In this document: positions 37,564 to 47,334 of the stretch, piece after piece
Numbering within the stretch: position 1 is the stretch's first letter
How the letters are laid out: every line of letters starts with the position of its first letter
From: Enterobacter sp. 638
GTDB lineage: Bacteria; Pseudomonadota; Gammaproteobacteria; Enterobacterales; Enterobacteriaceae
Length of the DNA: 64,000 nt
Assembly (NCBI RefSeq): GCF_000016325.1
Contig: NC_009436.1
Span: forward strand, 2,108,001 to 2,172,000
Direction: 5' to 3'
Program-made: the position numbers and the translations under genes
Notes under the pieces: generated by a model
Seen by the model: the letters and a program-made list of their open reading frames with translations, nothing else
Databases searched by the model: none
What the model was told of the DNA's origin: nothing

Positions 37564-38526
37564 CGGTGTGCGGGTGATTCGCTGGTTTCCGTTAATCACT
37601 TTTTCGCCGCGCAGATGAATATTCTCCCCGCTTAATGCCTCAATCACGGCATCACCGCTGATATTAATTCGATGCTCGATCAGCACATCGCCACTGATGC
37701 GCGCGCGTCCCTGAATGACGACGCGGTCATCAATCATTATCGGGCCGCCGCGTAACCACGCGTGACCGCCGATTAAAACGTGATGTTTAATCACGCAGTT
37801 GCCTTCCACGACGGCGTTTTCTGCCACCTGCGAGCTGTATCGAAGGGTAGGAATAGCGTCCTCTTCTGTACCCGCAATCAGCTTCGCGTTGCCATAGACT
37901 TTGGCGCAATCACAGACCCACACATTATTGAGATCGTTGCCTTCGATCAGCGCGTTATCGAACACTTCAGCACGATGTTCAATAAAGGCAAAATTCACCA
38001 TCGCATCGCCATAAATCTGCGCTTGATGCACCACCCGCGACTGGCTGACGGTGGCGTTATCGAAGATCTGTAAGATCTGCTCTCGATCCGGCGTGAGTCC
38101 AATCGCAGCCACGATCGTGCTGTTATGAAGAACGCGGGCGTTACCGTACAAATGGCATTCGCCGCGCACCTCGGAACATTGCACTGTCACGCTATCGCTA
38201 AGCCGTGCGCCGTGGCTGATGTTTGCGGCGTCTATCCAGCAGTTATCGCCGATTTGTGCGGAATGGCTTATTACACAGGCCTGAGTGATTCTGGCGTTGC
38301 CCTGAATTTGCGCCCCCGCGTAGACGACGCTGTTTTGATCGTAGATCCAGCAGGTCCCGTCATGAGAAAGGGCGCTTTCGTTATCCAGCCATCCGCCCTG
38401 GGTTCCGGCGGTCACATCGTGAAAATCGCGCATGGCAATAATTTGCCGCAGCGTGACGGTCGATTTCGTCTCTCCGTCGTGCGAATGATAAAGTCGGGTT
38501 TCGTCGCTGAGTCGATATTTTTTCAT
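37546..38526 (-). CDS. ydcK: YdcK, left-handed beta-helix repeat protein
   Basis: 326 residues built of hexapeptide-like repeats (for example [35 protein letters not shown]), giving a left-handed parallel beta-helix of the type found in acyltransferases. No catalytic His of a known transferase is clear, and the last repeats, [18 protein letters not shown], are regular. Function is unknown in E. coli too. It converges with rimL with an 18-base overlap and diverges from tehA across about 120 bases. Confidence 0.92.
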   Translation of the reverse strand: MKKYRLSDETRLYHSHDGETKSTVTLRQIIAMRDFHDVTAGTQGGWLDNESALSHDGTCWIYDQNSVVYAGAQIQGNARITQACVISHSAQIGDNCWIDAANISHGARLSDSVTVQCSEVRGECHLYGNARVLHNSTIVAAIGLTPDREQILQIFDNATVSQSRVVHQAQIYGDAMVNFAFIEHRAEVFDNALIEGNDLNNVWVCDCAKVYGNAKLIAGTEEDAIPTLRYSSQVAENAVVEGNCVIKHHVLIGGHAWLRGGPIMIDDRVVIQGRARISGDVLIEHRINISGDAVIEALSGENIHLRGEKVINGNQRITRTPLLGAL

Positions 38527-38647
38527 CGTGTTATCTCTGCTGGGCGTCTTACTAAACGTAGCAAACTTTACGACTTGCGAAGTACTGGCAACGGAATCAC
38601 AAACCCCTTAAACTAGCATTTCAAATATAATTTATAGTTTAAAATTA

Positions 38648-39652
38648 ATGCACAATAGAAACAAATCCCAACAAATTCTTAACTTACCGTCCGGCTATTT
38701 TGGGATGGTTTTGGGAACGATTGGTATGGGCTTCGCGTGGCGCTATGCCAGCACTATCTGGTCTGTATCACGCTGGCCGGGTGAGATGTTGGTTACGCTG
38801 GCGGTGCTGATCTGGTCTTTCCTGACCGTGGCGTTTATCACCCGCGCGGTGCGTTTTCCGCACAGCGTGCTGGCGGAAATGCGTCATCCGGTGATGAGTA
38901 GTTTTGTCAGCCTGTTTCCGGCCACCACAATGCTGGTGGCGATTGGATTCGTCCCGTGGTGTCGCCCCGTCTCGCTGGTGTTATTCGGAACAGGCGTGGT
39001 GATTCAACTCGGCTATTCCGCCTGGCAAAGCGCCGGGCTGTGGCGCGGGAAACACCCTGAAGAGGCGACCACGCCAGGTTTGTATCTCCCCACCGTCGCC
39101 AACAATTTTATTAGCGCGATGGCTTGCGGCGCGCTGGGTTACCACGATGCCGGACTGGTCTTTTTAGGCGCAGGCGTTTTTTCCTGGCTGAGCCTTGAGC
39201 CGGTTATTTTGCAGCGATTGCGCAGTAACGGTGAATTACCGTCGCCGTTGCGCACGTCGCTGGGCATCCAGCTGGCGCCTGCGCTGGTGGCCTGTAGCGC
39301 GTGGCTGAGTGTGAACGGTGGCGAAGCCGACACTTTTGCCAAAATGCTCTTTGGTTACGGCCTGCTGCAGCTGCTGTTTATGCTGCGCCTGATGCCGTGG
39401 TATCTCTCGCAGCCGTTTAACGCTTCTTTCTGGAGCTTCTCGTTCGGTGTCTCCGCGCTGGCGACGACCGGGTTGCATCTGGGGCACAGCAGTTCGTCAG
39501 GTTTTTTTGCTGCCCTTGCAGTGCCGCTGTTTATTTTCACTAACTGCATCATCGCGCTGTTGCTCGTGCGCACCTTTATTTTGCTGATGCAGGGAAAGCT
39601 ATTGGTTCGTTCAGATAAAGCAACGCTTATGCAAACTGAGGAAAAAGAATGA
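38648..39652 (+). CDS. tehA: tellurite-resistance/C4-dicarboxylate (TDT) channel TehA
   Basis: 334 residues with about ten transmembrane helices, the SLAC1/TehA anion-channel fold. The conserved Phe that gates the Haemophilus channel pore cannot be placed with certainty here. E. coli TehA is 330 residues and its overexpression, with TehB, gives tellurite resistance. The stop overlaps the tehB ATG by 4 bases, so the two are translationally coupled. Confidence 0.94.
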   Translation: MHNRNKSQQILNLPSGYFGMVLGTIGMGFAWRYASTIWSVSRWPGEMLVTLAVLIWSFLTVAFITRAVRFPHSVLAEMRHPVMSSFVSLFPATTMLVAIGFVPWCRPVSLVLFGTGVVIQLGYSAWQSAGLWRGKHPEEATTPGLYLPTVANNFISAMACGALGYHDAGLVFLGAGVFSWLSLEPVILQRLRSNGELPSPLRTSLGIQLAPALVACSAWLSVNGGEADTFAKMLFGYGLLQLLFMLRLMPWYLSQPFNASFWSFSFGVSALATTGLHLGHSSSSGFFAALAVPLFIFTNCIIALLLVRTFILLMQGKLLVRSDKATLMQTEEKE

Positions 39653-40245
39653 CGCTCGTCGATGACAATTACTTTACTGAAAAATATGGCATGACCCGAA
39701 CTCACTCCGATGTGGTGTACAGCGCAGGGATCGTGAAACCGGGCAAAACGCTGGATCTGGGCTGCGGTAATGGCCGCAACAGTCTGTATCTGGCGGCGAA
39801 CGGCTATGACGTGACCGCTTGGGACAAAAACCCGATGAGCATCGAGAATCTCGAGCGCATCAAAGCGGAAGAGGGGATTACCAACCTGCAGGCGTCGATC
39901 AAGGATCTGAACAGCCTGAGTTTTGACGGTGAGTACGATTTTATTCTCTCGACCGTGGTGATGATGTTCCTGGAAGCGAAAACCATTCCCGGACTGATTG
40001 CCAACATGCAGCGTTGCACCAAGCCGGGCGGCTATAACCTGATTGTCGCGGCGATGGATACCGACGATTATCCGTGTAACGTTGGTTTCCCGTTTGCGTT
40101 CAAAAGTGGTGAATTGAGCCACTATTACGAAGGCTGGGAAACGCTGAAATATAACGAAGACGTCGGTGAATTACATCGCACCGACGCCAACGGTAATCGC
40201 ATTAAATTGCGCTTCGCCACACTGCTGGCGCGTAAACCAGCTTAA
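39649..40245 (+). CDS. tehB: tellurite methyltransferase TehB
   Basis: 198 residues. The SAM-binding motif I is [27 protein letters not shown], with motif II/III segments [14 protein letters not shown] and [11 protein letters not shown]. The family methylates tellurite or related oxyanions using SAM. It starts within the last bases of tehA (ATGA overlap). The stop overlaps that of the convergent peptidase gene by 4 bases, so the two transcripts must run into each other. Confidence 0.95.
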   Translation: MTLVDDNYFTEKYGMTRTHSDVVYSAGIVKPGKTLDLGCGNGRNSLYLAANGYDVTAWDKNPMSIENLERIKAEEGITNLQASIKDLNSLSFDGEYDFILSTVVMMFLEAKTIPGLIANMQRCTKPGGYNLIVAAMDTDDYPCNVGFPFAFKSGELSHYYEGWETLKYNEDVGELHRTDANGNRIKLRFATLLARKPA

Positions 40246-41471
40246 CGCGCCGCCAGCAGGCAAATCTGCAGGGCCGTTTTGTATGAGGCCTCGAACGACG
40301 ACAGCGGTAAAAACTCAAACTTCGAGTGGAAGTTGTGCGCGCCGGTGAAGAAGTTCGGGGTCAGCAGGCCTTTTGCTGACAGCGCCGCGCCGTCGGTTCC
40401 ACCGCGCATCGGCGTCGGTTTTGGCGTGATACCGAGTGATTCCATTGCCTCAAACATCAGATCGATCGCACGGCGATCTTCGCCAATCGCATTGCTGATG
40501 TTGCTGTAGGTATCTTCAATCTTATATTCCACTTTTGCGGTCGGATGCTGAGCAGCAATCTTGTCGACAACGTCGATAATCTGCTGTTTACGTGCCGCGA
40601 AGCTGTCGCTACCGAAATCACGGATATTGGCTTTCAATACGGCTTCATTTTGCCCGGCCTGGATGCCGTTAAACCAAATGTAGCCCTCTCGTCCTTCGGT
40701 GCATTCCGGCGTTTGCTGGCGATCGAAGTGGCTGATGTAATCCATCGCCATCAGCAGCGGATTGACCAGCACGCCTTTTGCGGACATGGGATGCGCCGTC
40801 ACGCCGGTAAAGCGGATCTCCGCCGCCGCCGCGTTGAAGTTCTCAAACACGATTTCACCCAGCTCGCAGCAGTCGATAGTCCAGGCAAAATCGACGTCAA
40901 AGCGCTTCAGATCAAGCGCCTTCGCCCCGCATAGACCAATTTCTTCGTCAGGCACAAACGCCACCACGATATCGCCGTGCTGATGCTCAGCGGTCAGGTT
41001 TTCCAGTACCGTCATCACTACCGTGACAGCGGCTTTATTATCTGCGCCTAATACGCTGGTGCCGTCGCTGAAAATAATCTCTTCATTGGGATAAGCCTTA
41101 ATTTCAGGATGGTTATTAATACGTAACCAGATCGATTTTTCTTTATTCAGGCAAAGGTCTTCTCCTGCAAATGTTAATATTTGCGGATGAATATCCGGTG
41201 ATAATCCGACGTCTACCGTATCAATATGGGTAATAAAACCGATGCGCGGCGCACCCGGTACATTGCCTTTTTTGACGGCAGTGACCGTCGCAAATTCATC
41301 GATCACAATGTCGCTTAAACCCAGTGATTTCAGCTCATTAGCCAGTTCTCGAGCCATCTCATGCTGACCCGGCGTAGAGGGCAGTGTTTTTACTTTAGGA
41401 TCGCTTTGGCTGGTGATGGACAAATAGCGAAAAAAGCGTTGGGTTAATTGACTAGAGAGTTGTGAAGCCAC
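40242..41471 (-). CDS. peptidase T-like aminotripeptidase (M20B)
   Basis: 409 residues from a GTG start preceded by AGAGGA; the upstream ATG of the longer reading would add 11 residues. The zinc ligands and catalytic Asp/Glu follow the M20B pattern: [41 protein letters not shown], and the final His in [13 protein letters not shown]. It is clearly PepT-like, but the N-terminus and much of the body differ from what I recall of E. coli PepT, so it is probably a second PepT paralogue. The leader is occupied by an ERIC element. A dipeptide-binding-protein gene diverges from it across 235 bases, suggesting peptide use. Confidence 0.85.
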   Translation of the reverse strand: MASQLSSQLTQRFFRYLSITSQSDPKVKTLPSTPGQHEMARELANELKSLGLSDIVIDEFATVTAVKKGNVPGAPRIGFITHIDTVDVGLSPDIHPQILTFAGEDLCLNKEKSIWLRINNHPEIKAYPNEEIIFSDGTSVLGADNKAAVTVVMTVLENLTAEHQHGDIVVAFVPDEEIGLCGAKALDLKRFDVDFAWTIDCCELGEIVFENFNAAAAEIRFTGVTAHPMSAKGVLVNPLLMAMDYISHFDRQQTPECTEGREGYIWFNGIQAGQNEAVLKANIRDFGSDSFAARKQQIIDVVDKIAAQHPTAKVEYKIEDTYSNISNAIGEDRRAIDLMFEAMESLGITPKPTPMRGGTDGAALSAKGLLTPNFFTGAHNFHSKFEFLPLSSFEASYKTALQICLLAAR

Positions 41472-41485
41472 AGTGAATTCCTCTT

Positions 41486-41610
41486 TACACCCGTCATACT
41501 TCAATTTTCAGATGCGTTGGCTGCGTTCATTCACCCCAGTCACATAGTTATCTATGCTCCTGGGGATTCACGCACTTGCCGCCTTCCTGAAATTTGAATT
41601 ATTTAGGCTG
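41486..41610. repeat. ERIC element
   Basis: About 125 bases of the enterobacterial repetitive intergenic consensus. One end has the diagnostic ACCCGTCATACTTC; the central palindrome has CCCCAGTCAC and GCTCCTGGGGATTCAC, matching the classical ERIC core. The GCTGCG and GCCGCCTTCCTG flanks fit as well. It lies between the divergent peptidase and DppA-like genes, ending 3 bases from the peptidase ribosome site, so it is transcribed as the peptidase leader. Confidence 0.9.
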
Positions 41611-41706
41611 ATTTTATTTTTCAGGTGTTTGCATTGTTACTTTAATGGTATTTATGAATTGGCAAAAGAATTAATTAGCCGTCGAATTAAAAGACAGGAA
41701 AACACA

Positions 41707-43305
41707 ATGAATAGCAAACTGACAACTTTAGCCCTGGCCTTAGCCGCACTGACGGTCAGTTCCACCGTCGCGGCCAAAACGCTGGTGTATTGCTCCGAAG
41801 GATCACCGGAAAACTTCAATCCTCAGTTGTATACCTCTGGCACCAGCGTGGATGCCAGCGCTGTGCCGGTTTATAACCGGCTGGTGGATTTTAAACCCGG
41901 TACAACTGAGCTGGTGCCGAGCCTGGCAGAACGCTGGGACGTGAGCGAAGACGGAAAGGTTTACACCTTCCATCTGCGTAAAGGCGTGAAATTCCAGAGT
42001 AATAAATTCTACAAACCGACGCGTGATTTTAACGCCGACGATGTGATTTTCTCGTTTATGCGCCAGAAAGACGTCAATCATCCGTATCACAACGTCTCGA
42101 ACGGCAGCTATTCCAATTTTGAGAGTCTGGAGTTTGGCAGCCTGATCACCGCCATCGACAAGGTCGATGACCACACGGTTCGCTTCACGCTGGCTCACCC
42201 TGAAGCGCCTTTCGTTGCTGACCTGGCGTGGTATTTCGCCTCGATTCTTTCCTCCGAATACGCCGATGCGATGCTGAAAGCCGGTACGCCGGAAAAAGTG
42301 GATATGGACCCTATCGGAACCGGGCCTTTCAAGCTGGCGCAGTATCAGAAAGATTCGCGCATTCTCTTTACCGCATTCCCGGAATACTGGCAGGGCAAAT
42401 CAAAGCTGGATCGTCTGGTGTTTAGTATCACCCCGGACGCGTCAGTGCGTTACGCCAAAGTGGAGAAGAATGAGTGTCAGGTGATGCCGTTCCCAAATCC
42501 TGCTGAACTGCCGCGCATGAAGGCCAACAAAGACATTAACCTGATGAGTAAAGCCGGGTTAAACACGGGTTTCCTGGCCTTCAACACACAAAAACCACCG
42601 CTGGATAATGTGAAAGTACGCCAGGCGCTGGCGATGGCGATTAACAAGCCAGCCATCATTGATGCGGTCTTCCACGGCACCGGAACGGCGGCGAAAAACC
42701 TGCTGCCACCGGGCGTATGGAGCGCAGACAGCGAGCTGAAAGATTACGAATACGATCCTGAAAAAGCCAAAGCGTTGCTGAAAGAAGCCGGATTTGCCAA
42801 CGGCGTGACCGTGGATTTGTGGGCTATGCCGGTGCAGCGTCCGTATAACCCGAACGCAAAAAGGATGGCTGAAATGATCCAGGCCGATTGGGCGAAGATT
42901 GGCGTGCAGACTAAAATCGTCACCTATGAGTGGGGTGAATATCTCAAGCGTGTGAAGGGCGGTGAACATCAGGCGGCGTTGATGGGCTGGACGACGGCAA
43001 CTGGCGATCCGGATAACTTCTTTGGCCCGCTATTTACCTGTACTTCAGCGAATGGCGGTTCAAATTCGGCGAAATGGTGCTATCAACCGTTTGATAAAAT
43101 CATCGCTGAAGCAAAATCGATAACCGATCAGAATAAACGTGCGGCGCTTTACAAAGAGGCGCAACAAATGATGCACGATCAAATGCCGGCGGTGATGATT
43201 GCGCACTCAACAATTTTTGAGCCGGTGAGAAAAGAAGTCACGGGTTATGAAATTGACCCGTTTGGCAAACATCTGTTCTGGCAAGTGGATATTAAGTCAC
43301 CATAA
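41707..43305 (+). CDS. DppA-like periplasmic peptide-binding protein
   Basis: 532 residues. The signal peptide ends VAA before KTLVYCSEGSPENFNPQ. The SBP family 5 signature region, TPDASVRYAKVEKNECQVMPFPNPAEL, and WAMPVQRPYNPNAKRMAEMIQADWAKIGVQ are very close to E. coli DppA. It is, however, a solitary gene with no permease or ATPase genes adjoining, so it is likely a paralogue that feeds the DppBCDF transporter encoded elsewhere. It diverges from the PepT-like peptidase. A longer reading with 51 extra N-terminal residues has no signal. A terminator follows. Confidence 0.92.
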   Translation: MNSKLTTLALALAALTVSSTVAAKTLVYCSEGSPENFNPQLYTSGTSVDASAVPVYNRLVDFKPGTTELVPSLAERWDVSEDGKVYTFHLRKGVKFQSNKFYKPTRDFNADDVIFSFMRQKDVNHPYHNVSNGSYSNFESLEFGSLITAIDKVDDHTVRFTLAHPEAPFVADLAWYFASILSSEYADAMLKAGTPEKVDMDPIGTGPFKLAQYQKDSRILFTAFPEYWQGKSKLDRLVFSITPDASVRYAKVEKNECQVMPFPNPAELPRMKANKDINLMSKAGLNTGFLAFNTQKPPLDNVKVRQALAMAINKPAIIDAVFHGTGTAAKNLLPPGVWSADSELKDYEYDPEKAKALLKEAGFANGVTVDLWAMPVQRPYNPNAKRMAEMIQADWAKIGVQTKIVTYEWGEYLKRVKGGEHQAALMGWTTATGDPDNFFGPLFTCTSANGGSNSAKWCYQPFDKIIAEAKSITDQNKRAALYKEAQQMMHDQMPAVMIAHSTIFEPVRKEVTGYEIDPFGKHLFWQVDIKSP

Positions 43306-43309
43306 ATCA

Positions 43310-43338
43310 CTGCCCGGCACCCCGCCGGGCAGTCTTTT
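43310..43338 (+). terminator. Rho-independent terminator of the DppA-like gene
   Basis: The perfect 9-base stem CTGCCCGGC / GCCGGGCAG (loop ACCCC) is followed by TCTTTT, 5 bases past the stop. Confidence 0.88.
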
Positions 43339-43438
43339 CTCAATTTGTGCTCTCTGCGGCATTATTTAGCACTACACGCCCCCCAGTCTTTTGCTATAAC
43401 TTCAAATGCATATCTGCATATAACAGGGATTTACCATC

Positions 43439-44110
43439 ATGCGTACTCAAGCTTTTTTTAAAGTTGCAGTGCTCTCTGGCTTGCTGGCATTAGCGGGCTG
43501 TGCGTCGAAAGTGGCGCAGCCCGATCAATATTCGGGTTTTTTAAAAGATTATTCCGGCTTGCAGGAAACAACATCTGCAACAGGCAAACCGACGTTACGT
43601 TGGGTTGATCCTTCTTATGACCCGTCTAAATACGACAGCATTGTTTATAACCCAATTACCTATTATCCGGTCCCTAAGCCAACGACTCAAATTGGTCAGA
43701 AATTACTTGATGACCTGCTGGCTTATACGAATACCAAAATGAAAGCGGCAATGGCGCAACATAAGCCCCTTGTGGCAACGCCTGGCCCACGCAGCTTGAT
43801 CTTCCGTGGCGCAGTAACCGGTGTGAGCTCGAAGAAAGAAGGTCTGCAATTCTATGAAGTGGTGCCAGTTGCGCTGGTCATTGCCGGGACGCAAATGGCG
43901 TCAGGCCACCGTACCATGGACACTCACCTCTATTTTGAAGGTGAGCTGATTGACGCTGCCACCGGTAAACCGGTCATCAAAGTGGTTCGTAAAGGCGAAG
44001 GCAGTGAGCTGAATAACGAAAACTCACCAATGACTCTGGCAACGCTGAAGAAAGTTGTGGATGACATGGCGACGGATGCCACCATGTTTGACGTCAAAAA
44101 TAAAAAATAA
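43439..44110 (+). CDS. ydcL: DUF3313 lipoprotein YdcL
   Basis: 223 residues. The signal peptide ends in LALAGC (lipobox, Cys about residue 21). The mature protein has the DUF3313 pattern, with PGPRSLIFRGAVTGV and VIAGTQMASGHRTMDTHLYFEGELIDAATGKPV, matching E. coli YdcL residue for residue in several stretches. The function is unknown; it should sit on the periplasmic face of the outer membrane. The start is a simple ATG after ACAGGGATTTACC. It is monocistronic and ends in a hairpin shared with the convergent DMT transporter gene. Confidence 0.93.
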   Translation: MRTQAFFKVAVLSGLLALAGCASKVAQPDQYSGFLKDYSGLQETTSATGKPTLRWVDPSYDPSKYDSIVYNPITYYPVPKPTTQIGQKLLDDLLAYTNTKMKAAMAQHKPLVATPGPRSLIFRGAVTGVSSKKEGLQFYEVVPVALVIAGTQMASGHRTMDTHLYFEGELIDAATGKPVIKVVRKGEGSELNNENSPMTLATLKKVVDDMATDATMFDVKNKK

Positions 44111-44116
44111 ATCCTC

Positions 44117-44146
44117 ATCCGGCCTGTTCTGCAGGCCGGATATCTC
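44117..44146. terminator. hairpin between convergent ydcL and DMT transporter
   Basis: A perfect 10-base stem, ATCCGGCCTG / CAGGCCGGAT with loop TTCTG, lies 6 bases after ydcL and 11 bases before the DMT transporter stop. There is no long T tract on either side. Confidence 0.6.
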
Positions 44147-44152
44147 TACGCT

Positions 44153-45049
44153 TCACGCCATCCGTAACCGTTTGAACCAGGTTTCCGGTTTCGTAAACAT
44201 CACCATATTTCCGGTCAGGATCAGCACTATTCCGGCAATACCGTTCACATGCCAGACGTAACCTTCATAAACTGTCGAGATGGACAAGGCGACCAGCGGG
44301 AATAACAACGTGCTGTACGCTGCTTTCCCGGCACCAATCCGACCGACCAGCGTAAAATAAGCCCCGAACGCGATAACCGACCCAAAAATGGCCAGATACA
44401 GCAGGGCCCCCATATAGCTCACCGTCCATTCAGGTGCGAAGTTATCGCCACGAATCAGCGCGATGGCTCCCATAACAAGCGTCCCGTAGGTCATGGCCCA
44501 TGCGTTGGTGGTCATCGTTTCCAGACCGTTGCGCTGATGGCGCAGGCTGATCATGTTTCCCAATGAAAACCCGTACGTTCCCAACGCGGAAAGGCCGATA
44601 CCGAGCAACAGTTCCTGGCTCCAGCCGCTCGCCAGCAGATCGTCCCAGAACAGGGTGATGATGCCGAGCATGCCCAGTACAGCCGCGAACCCGAAGCGTG
44701 CAGGTGGGCGCTGCCCGAAGAAAATAAAGCTATTGATCGCGTTATACAGCACGGCCATGGAGAAAATAACGGACTCCAGCCCGGTGTTGATATACGCCGC
44801 CGCTGTGTAAAAACACCAAAAGTTGAAGCAGAACACGCAGCATCCCTGAACCAGACAGAACAGGTGATCGCGCAACACCATTTTGCGCAGGCGACCCAGC
44901 GCCAGCAGGACTATCATGATGGTGGCGCTGGCCACGGCAAAGCGCCAGAAAATGGAGACCGGTGCGGCCACCGGCCCTTGTTGCAGAAAAATGGCAATCC
45001 AGGTGGTTCCCCAGATAAGCACGACCAGGCCATATAACAATGCGTTCAT
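44153..45049 (-). CDS. EamA/DMT-family transporter
   Basis: 298 residues and about ten transmembrane helices in two EamA repeats (MNALLYGLVVLIWGTTWIAI at the start, and SALGTYGFSLGNMISLRHQ opening the second half). It belongs to the drug/metabolite transporter superfamily; members export amino acids or other metabolites. It is divergent from the AraC-type gene across about 165 bases, which probably controls it. It is separate from eamA at 61142, which is another DMT gene. AAGAGA lies a few bases before the ATG. The substrate is unknown. Confidence 0.9.
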   Translation of the reverse strand: MNALLYGLVVLIWGTTWIAIFLQQGPVAAPVSIFWRFAVASATIMIVLLALGRLRKMVLRDHLFCLVQGCCVFCFNFWCFYTAAAYINTGLESVIFSMAVLYNAINSFIFFGQRPPARFGFAAVLGMLGIITLFWDDLLASGWSQELLLGIGLSALGTYGFSLGNMISLRHQRNGLETMTTNAWAMTYGTLVMGAIALIRGDNFAPEWTVSYMGALLYLAIFGSVIAFGAYFTLVGRIGAGKAAYSTLLFPLVALSISTVYEGYVWHVNGIAGIVLILTGNMVMFTKPETWFKRLRMA

Positions 45050-45214
45050 TTTTATCTCTTATCAAACGGCAAAGGCGGATTGTCACCTGAGCTGGGCTAG
45101 CGCGCTGTCAGCATCTTGCGGCTGACTTGCAAAATCTTGCGCTTTTTTATTGCATCACCGCTGGCATCAACGGGCAACACTTCATAGACTAACGATCTGT
45201 TTAATTGCCAGCTT

Positions 45215-46096
45215 ATGACGGTTATGTCCCGCGCCTACGATACTTTCGAAACGCTTCGCCAACAAAATGCCGTGCTGCGGGAAACGGTCGCGCTTAACTC
45301 TGGCATCCAGCTGGCGGCGTGGTTTAACAAGCACGACACCGTCACGGTCAAAAGCAACCATCACACCTTGAGCCTGTATGTCGCGGACGGCTACGAGAGT
45401 TACCATAAAACCGCCAGTGGCTGGAAAAACGGCGGTGGGCCGGACCGTTTTTGCCTGATGCCGGAGCAGAGCGAATCAAGCTGGGATATCCGCGATGATT
45501 TGTCGTTTGTGCATCTTTACTGCACCGATGAACATTTGCGGGGCATTGGCGAGCAGATTTGGGATAAAAGCCCGGCGTCGATTGCGCTGGATGAAAAGAC
45601 CTTCGCCAGCGACCCTAAAATCGCGATGCTGTACCGTCAGTTTTTGCTGGGCTGCGACTGGCAGCAGGCCGCCAATCAGCTGACGTTAAGCACCGCCAGC
45701 ACGTTACTCCTGACCCATCTGATTCAACACTATTCCAGCGTGCAGTGGAAATTGCCGATAGTGACGGGCGGGCTGTCGCCCTTCGTGCTAAAAACGGTGG
45801 TTGAGTATATTGATAGCCACCTCTCACAGCCGTTGACGTTAGCGGAACTGGCGGCGGTGGCGTCATTAAGTGAATACCATTTCGCGCGCATGTTCCGCCA
45901 GTCGATGAAGATGGCGCCGCATCAATACGTTATGCATCAGCGAATGGAAAAAGCAAAAGCGCTGGTCCAGTTCACCCAGCAGCCGTTGACGGATATCGCC
46001 ATGGCCTGCGGCTTCAGTTCGGCGAGTCATTTCAGCAACCGGTTTAAAGCGACGACGGGGCGCACGCCTTCGCAGCTACGCGCGGCGAAAATGTGA
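45215..46096 (+). CDS. AraC-type transcriptional regulator
   Basis: 293 residues. A novel-looking N-terminal domain of about 180 residues (SGIQLAAWFNKHDTVTVK) is followed by two helix-turn-helix motifs of the AraC family in the last 100 residues (LTLAELAAVASLSEYHFARMFRQ and TDIAMACGFSSASHFSNRFKATTGRTPSQLR). The regulator is divergent from the DMT exporter, a usual layout for a specific activator of an efflux gene. A second in-frame ATG three codons in is an alternative start. The stop overlaps the ydcO end by 21 bases (convergent). Confidence 0.9.
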   Translation: MTVMSRAYDTFETLRQQNAVLRETVALNSGIQLAAWFNKHDTVTVKSNHHTLSLYVADGYESYHKTASGWKNGGGPDRFCLMPEQSESSWDIRDDLSFVHLYCTDEHLRGIGEQIWDKSPASIALDEKTFASDPKIAMLYRQFLLGCDWQQAANQLTLSTASTLLLTHLIQHYSSVQWKLPIVTGGLSPFVLKTVVEYIDSHLSQPLTLAELAAVASLSEYHFARMFRQSMKMAPHQYVMHQRMEKAKALVQFTQQPLTDIAMACGFSSASHFSNRFKATTGRTPSQLRAAKM

Positions 46097-47242
46097 AAAT
46101 ACGGCATAACAGATGCCGCCCGCGATTAACCCCCAGAACGCCGAACCAATGCCTAACAGCGTCACGCCGCTGGCCGTCACCAGAAACGTCACCAGCGCAG
46201 CATCGCGCTCGGTTTCGTGCTGGAGCGCCTGAAACAAACTTCCCCCCATCGTGCCCAGCAGCGCCAGCCCGGCCAGGGTTTGGATCCAGCTCAGCGGCAG
46301 CGCAGCCATCAGCGCGGTGATCGAGCCACCAAAAATGCCTGCGAGCAGATAAAATACTCCGGCCGCGGCGGCGGCTAACCAGCGCTTATTGGCCTCCGGA
46401 TGAGCATCAGGGCTTTGGCAAATGGCTGCCGTAATGGCGGCGATGCAGATCGAATACACGCCGAACGGTGAGAACAGCAGGGCCAATCCGCCCGTAAAAA
46501 TCATCAATGGGGAAACTGCAACCGGATAGCCGGAGGCTTTCATCGTGGCGAATCCGGGCGCATTTTGAGAGGCCATCGTCACCAGAAAGAAGGGCAGCCC
46601 AACACTCATCAGGGTGGTGAGCGTGAATGTAGGCGCAATAAACTCCGGCATCACCACCGAGAACATGAGTTCATCTGTGACAATGTCACCTCCCAGCCAG
46701 GCTACAAATCCGCCCACCACCAGCGTGGCGACAATCGCATAGCGCGGTATGATGGCCTTCGCTATGAGCCATGCCAGCAGCATGCTGCCGCACAGCAGGA
46801 AATGGTCTTGCAGATTGCTGAACGCCTGCAATCCGAATCGCAGCAATACACCCGCGAGCATCGCCGCCGCGAGAGTGTGGGGAATAATCTTCATCAGTCG
46901 GGCAAACAGCCCCGTCAGTCCGCAGAGCAGAATCAGCGCATTAGCGAAAATAAACACGCCGATGGTTTCACTCAGCGTTACGCCCTGCAGGCTGGTGGCG
47001 AGCAGAGCCGCGCCAGGCGTGGACCACGCTGTTAAAACTGGGGCGCGATACCAGAGTGAAAGCGCAAGCGTGCTAACGCCCATCCCCAGACCCAGTGCGG
47101 TCATCCAGCCTGCGATTTGGTGTGAACTCGCGCCTGCCGTTGCAGCAGCTTGCCAGACGATGGCTGCGGAACTGGCATAGCCCACCAGCACGGCGACAAA
47201 TCCGGCTAATACGGCTGGGAAAAGTGAGGAGGGATTACGCAT
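46076..47242 (-). CDS. ydcO: BenE-family transporter YdcO
   Basis: 388 residues, close to E. coli YdcO (391), with about 11-12 transmembrane helices of the benzoate:H+ symporter (BenE) family. The PGAALLATSLQG and SQNAPGFATMKASGYPVA segments are family hallmarks. I place the start at MRNPSSLFPAVLAG; the longer reading with 27 residues runs into the SutR operator region. It is divergent from sutR, whose product is expected to control it. Transport substrate is not proven in E. coli. Confidence 0.93.
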   Translation of the reverse strand: MRNPSSLFPAVLAGFVAVLVGYASSAAIVWQAAATAGASSHQIAGWMTALGLGMGVSTLALSLWYRAPVLTAWSTPGAALLATSLQGVTLSETIGVFIFANALILLCGLTGLFARLMKIIPHTLAAAMLAGVLLRFGLQAFSNLQDHFLLCGSMLLAWLIAKAIIPRYAIVATLVVGGFVAWLGGDIVTDELMFSVVMPEFIAPTFTLTTLMSVGLPFFLVTMASQNAPGFATMKASGYPVAVSPLMIFTGGLALLFSPFGVYSICIAAITAAICQSPDAHPEANKRWLAAAAAGVFYLLAGIFGGSITALMAALPLSWIQTLAGLALLGTMGGSLFQALQHETERDAALVTFLVTASGVTLLGIGSAFWGLIAGGICYAVFSHFRRA

Positions 47243-47255
47243 TGTGACTCCGTTG

Positions 47256-47300
47256 TGCGTTATAGCGTCCGTGATAATGTAGCACTGTGCGCTATAGCGT
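47256..47300. promoter_or_regulatory. two candidate SutR operators between ydcO and sutR
   Basis: TGCGTTATAGCGT (47256-47268) and TGCGCTATAGCGT (47288-47300) are near-identical direct copies, 32 bases apart (three helical turns). Each is itself palindromic about CTATAG; the second has the perfect CGCTATAGCG. They lie between the two divergent starts, where SutR would be expected to bind. Confidence 0.72.
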
Positions 47301-47334
47301 ACAAGTGGTACACTTGCCCGCAACGGGAGGCATT

